Shown here in pieces: positions 4,186 through 8,730 of a DNA stretch of 8,730 nucleotides; positions within the stretch are counted from its first letter, which is position 1; the number at the start of each line of letters is the position of its first letter. The notes under the pieces are model-generated. The model was not told the DNA's origin. It saw only the letters and a program-made list of their open reading frames with translations, and did not search any database. A program made the translations under genes and the position numbers. Source of the DNA: Chthonomonas sp. UBA2391 (GTDB taxonomy: Bacteria > Armatimonadota > Fimbriimonadia > Fimbriimonadales > Fimbriimonadaceae); NCBI GenBank assembly GCA_002343825.1, contig DDSL01000153.1:1-8730 (forward strand), given 5' to 3'.

Positions 4186-5934
4186 ATGCAATCGTTGCTC
4201 CTTCGTTTAAGAGCTTGGTGGGAAACAGCGGATCGCACGCAGAAGAGCGTGACGATCTTTGGATCGCTGTTTCTTGTTTTGCTACTTGCCGGCACGCTCT
4301 ATTTTTCGAGTCGGCCCAAGATGGAAGTGCTCTTCCGCGGCCTCTCTCCCCAAGATCAGGGGATGGTGGTCAACGAGCTGACCAAGCTCGGCGTGCCCTA
4401 TGAGCAAGACCGAGCTGGGAACGTGATGGTTCCCCAGGATCGGGTCGCCGAAGTTCAGGGCAAGCTGGCCGTCGCGCAAAAGATGCCGAGTTCGGGTCAT
4501 CCGGGCTATAGCGATCTGAAGGAGATGGGGGTCATGAATACGCCGTCGGTCGAGCGCGAGCGGCTGAAGTCGATGACCGAAGGCGAATTGGCGCGGTCGA
4601 TCGAAACTTTGGCCGGAGTGAAGTCGGCCCGGGTTCACCTCACTTTGCAAGACACTTCCCCATTCGCCCGCTCGGGTAGCGCCGCCAGCGCCAGCGTCAT
4701 CGTGACCGAGTCAAGCGAAGGCGCCCTCGATGGCGAAGGGGCAAGAGCCATTCAGCGACTCGTTCAGTACAGTGTCAGCGGGCTCCAGCCCAAAAATATC
4801 AGCGTCATCAGCAACTCCGGACGCACCCTGATCGATGGCAACGAGGCGATCGGCGGCAGTGGACTGGTAGCCGAGCGCCTGCAGGCCGAAATCGCCGAGG
4901 CTCGACGCCGAGAGACTCTTCTGCAGAGCCGACTCGACACCGCCTTTGGTAAGGGAGCCACCGTCGTGAGCATTCCGATCCTAGAGATGAGCTTTGATCA
5001 AAAAGCCGAGACCAAGGACGAACAATCTCCAACCAAGCCCCTCACCATCGATAAGGTCACCGAGACGATGTCGGATAGCGACTCCTCGGTAGGAGGAGTC
5101 GCCGGAGCTGCCGCCAACACCCCAGGGGCCGCACCGGCCAACGGCGAAAACGAGGGGCGCAACTACAGTGGCCAAACCGAATCGAAGACCTTTGCCACTA
5201 CCGAGACCCGGACCAACACGACCTATGCACCCGGGACGCTCAAAAAGATGGCGATCAACGTTCTGGTGAATTCGACGGCAATCGAAGATCCAGCGGCAGT
5301 GGAACAGATCATCCGGGGTGAACTCGGCCCGCTCGCGAGTGACACCACCAACTTCGGATTCACGGTCACTCCAATCGCATTTGACACCAAGGCGGCCGAA
5401 GAGAGCAAGAAGTCTGAGGCCGCAGCGGCGAGTACGGCCCGAACTCAACAGATATTCTCCCTGCTCCCCATCGTGGCCTTGGTGATCGTCGGATTCATGG
5501 TCGTGAAGGCGATCGGGAAGGCGAGCAAGGGCGGCACGACGATGGTGGCGGCTCTTCCGGGTGGAGGCATGATCCCCGTCGGCCAGCTGCCGTCGGTGGA
5601 GACCAAAGTCCTGATCGAGGATAACGGCCAACAGGTCGCCGTTGCGGTGGGAAGCCAACAAGCCCTCGCAGCGGAGAAAGAGGGCAAAGTCCTCGGAACC
5701 GTCCAGGCACCGGTCGTTCGCCATGGCGAACTCGTCGGAGACGCCGAAGGCAAGGTCCTGAGCGACAAGCACCAAGAAGTTGTGGAATTTGTGGGCAATG
5801 ACCAGGCCGTGCGGATTGCAAAGATCCCCGACCAGGTCAACGTTCCGCTTGAACAGATCAAGCGGATGGCCACCGACAAGCCAGAGGTCGTAGCGATGCT
5901 GCTCAAGACTTGGCTGCTGAATGAAGGCAAATGA
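4186..5934 (+). CDS. fliF: Flagellar MS-ring protein FliF
   Basis: Integral membrane protein whose many copies form the MS ring, the base on which rod, export gate and rotor assemble. The 582 residues divide into: a short cytoplasmic N-terminus; membrane segment 1 at about 21-40; a periplasmic YscJ/FliF-type region with ring-building motifs (MEVLFRGLSPQDQGMVVNEL at 46-65, the 130-175 stretch ending in SASVIVTE) and a third domain at about 220-400. That third domain is interrupted by a Gly/Ala/Ser/Asn-rich loop at roughly 295-330. Membrane segment 2 is at about 423-444, followed by a cytoplasmic tail. The last 25 residues (KRMATDKPEVVAMLLKTWLL at 559-578) match the helix that binds the FliG N-terminal domain. 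The tail after segment 2 is about 138 residues, longer than I recall for Salmonella FliF, and may contain an internal repeat. The stop overlaps the fliG start by 4 bases (ATGA). Confidence 0.97.
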   Translation: MQSLLLRLRAWWETADRTQKSVTIFGSLFLVLLLAGTLYFSSRPKMEVLFRGLSPQDQGMVVNELTKLGVPYEQDRAGNVMVPQDRVAEVQGKLAVAQKMPSSGHPGYSDLKEMGVMNTPSVERERLKSMTEGELARSIETLAGVKSARVHLTLQDTSPFARSGSAASASVIVTESSEGALDGEGARAIQRLVQYSVSGLQPKNISVISNSGRTLIDGNEAIGGSGLVAERLQAEIAEARRRETLLQSRLDTAFGKGATVVSIPILEMSFDQKAETKDEQSPTKPLTIDKVTETMSDSDSSVGGVAGAAANTPGAAPANGENEGRNYSGQTESKTFATTETRTNTTYAPGTLKKMAINVLVNSTAIEDPAAVEQIIRGELGPLASDTTNFGFTVTPIAFDTKAAEESKKSEAAAASTARTQQIFSLLPIVALVIVGFMVVKAIGKASKGGTTMVAALPGGGMIPVGQLPSVETKVLIEDNGQQVAVAVGSQQALAAEKEGKVLGTVQAPVVRHGELVGDAEGKVLSDKHQEVVEFVGNDQAVRIAKIPDQVNVPLEQIKRMATDKPEVVAMLLKTWLLNEGK

Positions 5935-6938
5935 GAAAACAAGGCGAAGCTCTCAATACCAAGCGCAAGGCAGCCGTGATGCTGACTTTGCTGGGTGACT
6001 GTGCCCCCGAGGTGGTGCGACACTTCGATGACGACCAGATCGAGATGCTTTCGGTCGAGCTGGCCCGACTAGAAAAGGTCACTTCTGAACAGCGGGAGCA
6101 GGTGATCCTTGAATTCCACGAGATGGCGATGGCGCAGGACTATATCGCCGAGGGCGGTATCGGTCAAGCCAAGAAGATGCTGGCCGCCGCCTTTGGCGAC
6201 GAAAAAGCCGACGCCATGATCAAGCGGATCGTGGCCGCGATGCAGGTCTTGCCATTCGAATTCTTGAAGAAGGCCGACCCGGCCCAGCTCCTCAGCTACA
6301 TTCAGGACGAGCACCCTCAGACGATCGCCCTGATTCTGGCCTACATGCCGGTACACCAAGCGGCGACGGTTTTGACCAAGCTTCCGCCCGAACTACGGGC
6401 CGAAGTGGCGGGTCGGGTTGCCAGCATGGAACAGACCCCGCCTGAAGTTCTCCGCCGAGTGGAACAGGTTCTGGAACGCAAGGTCAGCTCCCTGCTCAGC
6501 ACGGATATGCAAAAGGCTGGGGGGCCCAAGGCTTTGGTCGATCTCTTGAACCGGGTCGACCGATCTACCGAACGCCTCATCATGGATTCGCTGAGCGAAA
6601 CCAATGCCGAGCTCGCCGAGCAAGTCAAGAACATGATGTTCGTCTTCGAGGACATTATCACGCTCGACGACCGGGCGATCCAGCAGATCCTCAAAGAAGT
6701 CGATGTCAAGGACCTGGCGACGGCCCTGAAGGGTGTCGGTCCGAACGTCATGAACAAGATCTTCGGAAACATGTCCGAGCGTGCGGTCGGCATGCTCAAG
6801 GAAGACATGGAGTTCATGGGACCGGTGAAGATGAAGGTCGTGGAAGAGGCCCAAGGCAAGGTCGTCGCGGTCATCCGCCGACTGGAAGAAAACGGCGAGA
6901 TCACGATCGGCCGCGGGGAGGACGACGTCCTTGTCTAA
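5931..6938 (+). CDS. fliG: Flagellar motor switch protein FliG
   Basis: Rotor protein of the cytoplasmic C-ring: it sits on FliF, contacts FliM, and interacts with the MotA stator to generate torque. The 335-residue product is of normal length, with N-terminal (about 1-105), middle (EHPQTIALILAYMP at 127-140, the FliM-binding EHPQ motif) and C-terminal domains (FEDIITLDDRAIQQILKEVD at 239-258, then EDMEFMGPVKMKVVEEAQGK at 291-310). The charged torque residues of E. coli correspond as follows: K264 to K267, R281 to R284, D288 to E291, D289 to D292, R297 to K300. All charges are kept, with two conservative swaps. The charge polarity therefore suits a conventional stator. The start codon overlaps the fliF stop in ATGA, and the gene ends overlapping fliH by 8 bases. 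Confidence 0.97.
   Translation: MRKQGEALNTKRKAAVMLTLLGDCAPEVVRHFDDDQIEMLSVELARLEKVTSEQREQVILEFHEMAMAQDYIAEGGIGQAKKMLAAAFGDEKADAMIKRIVAAMQVLPFEFLKKADPAQLLSYIQDEHPQTIALILAYMPVHQAATVLTKLPPELRAEVAGRVASMEQTPPEVLRRVEQVLERKVSSLLSTDMQKAGGPKALVDLLNRVDRSTERLIMDSLSETNAELAEQVKNMMFVFEDIITLDDRAIQQILKEVDVKDLATALKGVGPNVMNKIFGNMSERAVGMLKEDMEFMGPVKMKVVEEAQGKVVAVIRRLEENGEITIGRGEDDVLV
6915..6921 (+). promoter_or_regulatory. Ribosome binding site deciding the fliH TTG start
   Basis: GGGGAGG inside the end of fliG lies 9 bases before TTG 6931, good spacing for that start. A second in-frame TTG at 6946 is 24 bases away and therefore less likely. Confidence 0.7.
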
Positions 6939-7614
6939 TCCAATCTTGCGCAAGGCCGCCACCGGTGCATTTGAGGAAGCGATCGAGGTGCTTCCCGAGG
7001 GGTTCCCCACCCAGAGGACGGGGGGACGACGAAACTTCAGTCGTCACTTCGAGGAGCTGGAGACGCTCAAAGCCCAAGCGGAAGAGATCGGGCGCCTGAC
7101 GGGTTTTGGTCAGGGGTACGTCTTGGGTGTCGAGACCGGCCGCGAGGACGGATTGAAACGAATTCGCACCGAGATGGAAGAGGCTCACGCAGCGCTCACG
7201 GCCGAGACTCAGCAAGAGCTAAAAGAGCTGAACGAGCGAATCGCCGCCGGCCTGGAGGCCTGGTATCAAGCCACCGCCGAGGCGGTGGCCGATCTATCAG
7301 TCGTGATTGCCGAGAAGGTTTTGAGCGATACCTTGGCGACGGACCCGGGCAAGATCGTGAAGATGACCATGGAATGCCTAGCCGAGGTGACCCATGCCCA
7401 CACGGCTCGGGTAATGGTCGATGCGACGGCTCTCCCGGCGCTCAAGAAGGCGTATGACGACCTGCTCGCAGTCTCCCCTTCCCTGCGCTCGCTGGAGCTT
7501 GTGGCCGATCCGAGCATCGGCCAGGGGGTCGTGATCGACACCGATGGTGGCCGGATCGATGGGCGCGTGTCGACTCAGATCCGGGCTATTTGGGAGGCGA
7601 TGCACCATGATTGA
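6931..7614 (+). CDS. fliH: Flagellar export ATPase regulator FliH
   Basis: Peripheral stator-like protein that binds the export ATPase FliI and tethers it to the C-ring. The 227-residue product starts at TTG 6931, chosen for the GGGGAGG site 9 bases upstream; it overlaps fliG by 8 bases. A polar N-terminus (1-45) leads to a helical region with five glycines exactly four residues apart (Gly58, 62, 66, 70, 74), the GxxxG pattern known in FliH. A long charged, probably coiled-coil segment follows at about 75-125. The C-terminal part ends in VVIDTDGGRIDGRVSTQIRA at 200-219, the typical FliH/YscL closing block. Sequence conservation in this family is low outside these features, but position between fliG and fliI supports the call. 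It overlaps fliI by 8 bases. Confidence 0.92.
   Translation: MSNPILRKAATGAFEEAIEVLPEGFPTQRTGGRRNFSRHFEELETLKAQAEEIGRLTGFGQGYVLGVETGREDGLKRIRTEMEEAHAALTAETQQELKELNERIAAGLEAWYQATAEAVADLSVVIAEKVLSDTLATDPGKIVKMTMECLAEVTHAHTARVMVDATALPALKKAYDDLLAVSPSLRSLELVADPSIGQGVVIDTDGGRIDGRVSTQIRAIWEAMHHD
7592..7597 (+). promoter_or_regulatory. Ribosome binding site of fliI
   Basis: GGGAGG inside the end of fliH lies 9 bases before the fliI ATG at 7607, giving fliI its own initiation signal in addition to the 8-base overlap with fliH. Confidence 0.7.
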
Positions 7615-8730
7615 CTTCTGTCCCCAGCCGTTTCAGTACCAATCTCAAAAGGACCGGGTTCGGGGCGCACGAAGCTTCCGCGTCTTAGGACGGGTGACCC
7701 AAGTGGTCGGTTTAGTGGTCGAGGCCAACGGGCCCAATGCCCGCGTTGGCGACGTCTGTTGGATCGAGAGCGCGGGCGGGGAGTCGATTGATGCCGAGGT
7801 GGTCGGATTCCGAGGCGACCGGGTGCTTTTGATGCCTCTCGGCGAGATGCACGGCGTCCGCGCTGGCGATCTGGTTCACACCAACGGTCGATGCCTTGAG
7901 GTCCCGGTCGGGCCGATGCTTTTGGGGCGGGCCCTAGACGGACTAGGTCGCCCGATGGACGGACTGGGTCCGATCTCGGGGGCCGACCGCTACCCGGTTT
8001 TGGCTACCCCACCAAATGCATTGGATCGCCAGATGATCCAATTTCCCTATGGCACCGGTGTCCGGGCGATCGATGGACTTCTGACGATGGGGATCGGGCA
8101 GCGGATCGGTATTTTTGCCGGATCGGGAGTCGGTAAATCGACCCTGCTGGGCATGATCGCACGCAATGGACAGGCAGATGTGAACGTCATCGCGCTGATC
8201 GGAGAACGAGGACGAGAAGTCCGCGAGTTCATCGAAAACGACCTCGGTGAGGAAGGCATGAAGCGCAGCGTCCTGATCTGTGCGACCAGCGACGAGCCTG
8301 CCCTCGTTCGGATCAAAGCGGCTTTGGCGGCGACGAGCGTGTGTGAATACTTCCGCGACCAAGGGCTTAACGTGATGTTGATGATGGACTCGGTAACCCG
8401 ATTTGCGATGGCTCAACGTGAAGTTGGCCTGGCCGTCGGCGAGCCACCCAGCACCCGCGGCTACACTCCGAGCGTCTTTGCCATGCTTCCCCGGCTGATG
8501 GAACGGGCCGGGTGCGGACCCCGGGGCGCCATCACAGCGATCTACACCGTCCTGGTCGATGGCGACGACAACAACGAACCGATCGCCGATGCGGCCCGAT
8601 CGATCCTCGATGGCCACATCGTGCTGAGCCGAAAGCTCACCAGCAAAGGCCACTATCCCCCGATTGATACGAGCCAGAGCCTGAGCCGGGTGATGCCCTT
8701 CGTCACCCCGGCCGACCACATTCAGAAAGC
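7607..8730 (+). CDS. fliI: Flagellum-specific export ATPase FliI, 3'-truncated by the window edge
   Basis: F1-beta-like hexameric ATPase that energises and assists export of flagellar substrates at the cytoplasmic gate, with FliH and FliJ. I translated it by hand from ATG 7607: 374 complete codons plus two bases remain open at the window end, so roughly 60-70 C-terminal residues are missing. Visible elements are an N-terminal beta domain (about 25-95), DGLGRPMDG at 111-119, the Walker A loop AGSGVGKST at 171-179, GERGREVREF at 199-208, Walker B VMLMMDSVTRFA at 256-267 with Asp261, and the family signature PSTRGYTPSVFAMLPRLMER at 281-300, then VDGDDNNEPIADAARSILDG. Nothing essential is missing in the visible part. 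The start overlaps the fliH stop by 8 bases and follows a GGGAGG site. Gene order says flagellar FliI rather than a virulence-type homologue. Confidence 0.96.
   Translation, partial: MIDFCPQPFQYQSQKDRVRGARSFRVLGRVTQVVGLVVEANGPNARVGDVCWIESAGGESIDAEVVGFRGDRVLLMPLGEMHGVRAGDLVHTNGRCLEVPVGPMLLGRALDGLGRPMDGLGPISGADRYPVLATPPNALDRQMIQFPYGTGVRAIDGLLTMGIGQRIGIFAGSGVGKSTLLGMIARNGQADVNVIALIGERGREVREFIENDLGEEGMKRSVLICATSDEPALVRIKAALAATSVCEYFRDQGLNVMLMMDSVTRFAMAQREVGLAVGEPPSTRGYTPSVFAMLPRLMERAGCGPRGAITAIYTVLVDGDDNNEPIADAARSILDGHIVLSRKLTSKGHYPPIDTSQSLSRVMPFVTPADHIQK

Noticed and set aside
4981..5775. Minus-strand open frame of 264 codons opposite fliF
   Set aside because: Antisense to well-recognised FliF coding sequence, with a composition typical of a reverse-strand shadow (rich in Arg, Asp, His and Gly) and no recognisable domain.
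7943..8719. Long minus-strand open frame of 258 codons opposite fliI
   Set aside because: It lies fully antisense to a fliI frame with every ATPase motif intact. The predicted protein looks like no family I know, and high G+C coding DNA often leaves open antisense frames.

Overview
The window is a dense, entirely plus-strand stretch of bacterial chromosome, roughly 60% G+C by eye. It holds the end of a ribosomal/transcription gene cluster followed by the start of a flagellar operon. The first part runs rpoA (3' two-thirds only), rplQ, truA, rplM, rpsI. The second part, after a strong intrinsic terminator and a 247-base intergenic region, runs flgB, flgC, fliE, fliF, fliG, fliH, fliI (cut by the window end). 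I see no tRNA, rRNA, CRISPR, insertion sequence or other mobile element, and no antisense gene that I believe.

Organism: a motile (or at least flagellar-gene-bearing) bacterium. The order rpoA-rplQ-truA-rplM-rpsI, and flgB-flgC-fliE-fliF-fliG-fliH-fliI as an operon head, are both arrangements known from Bacillus-like and other terrabacterial genomes. In Bacillus the ecf transporter genes sit between rplQ and truA, but here they are absent. G+C content and protein style would fit Armatimonadota (Fimbriimonas-like) or a neighbouring phylum. That is a low-confidence impression, not something the sequence proves.

Region 1-2838 serves gene expression: the RNA polymerase alpha subunit, ribosomal proteins L17, L13 and S9, and the tRNA pseudouridine synthase TruA. 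Genes are packed very tightly: truA starts at a TTG inside the end of rplQ, and its C-terminal tail overlaps the start of rplM by 38 bases. Region 2839-3085 holds the terminator, a sigma-28-like promoter candidate and a hairpin whose loop resembles a CsrA site. Region 3086-8730 builds the base of the flagellum: proximal rod (FlgB, FlgC), rod/MS-ring junction (FliE), MS ring (FliF), rotor switch (FliG) and the export ATPase with its regulator (FliI, FliH). Gene pairs overlap by 4 or 8 bases from fliF to fliI, which indicates translational coupling. The next gene beyond the window is expected to be fliJ.

I did not find a new biological system here. The points worth a second look are lineage-specific variations on known genes (an L17 about 30 residues longer than usual, an S9 ending in VKR rather than SKR, a long cytoplasmic FliF tail with a possible internal repeat, a perfect five-glycine GxxxG ladder in FliH), the truA/rplM overlap, and the regulatory region upstream of flgB.
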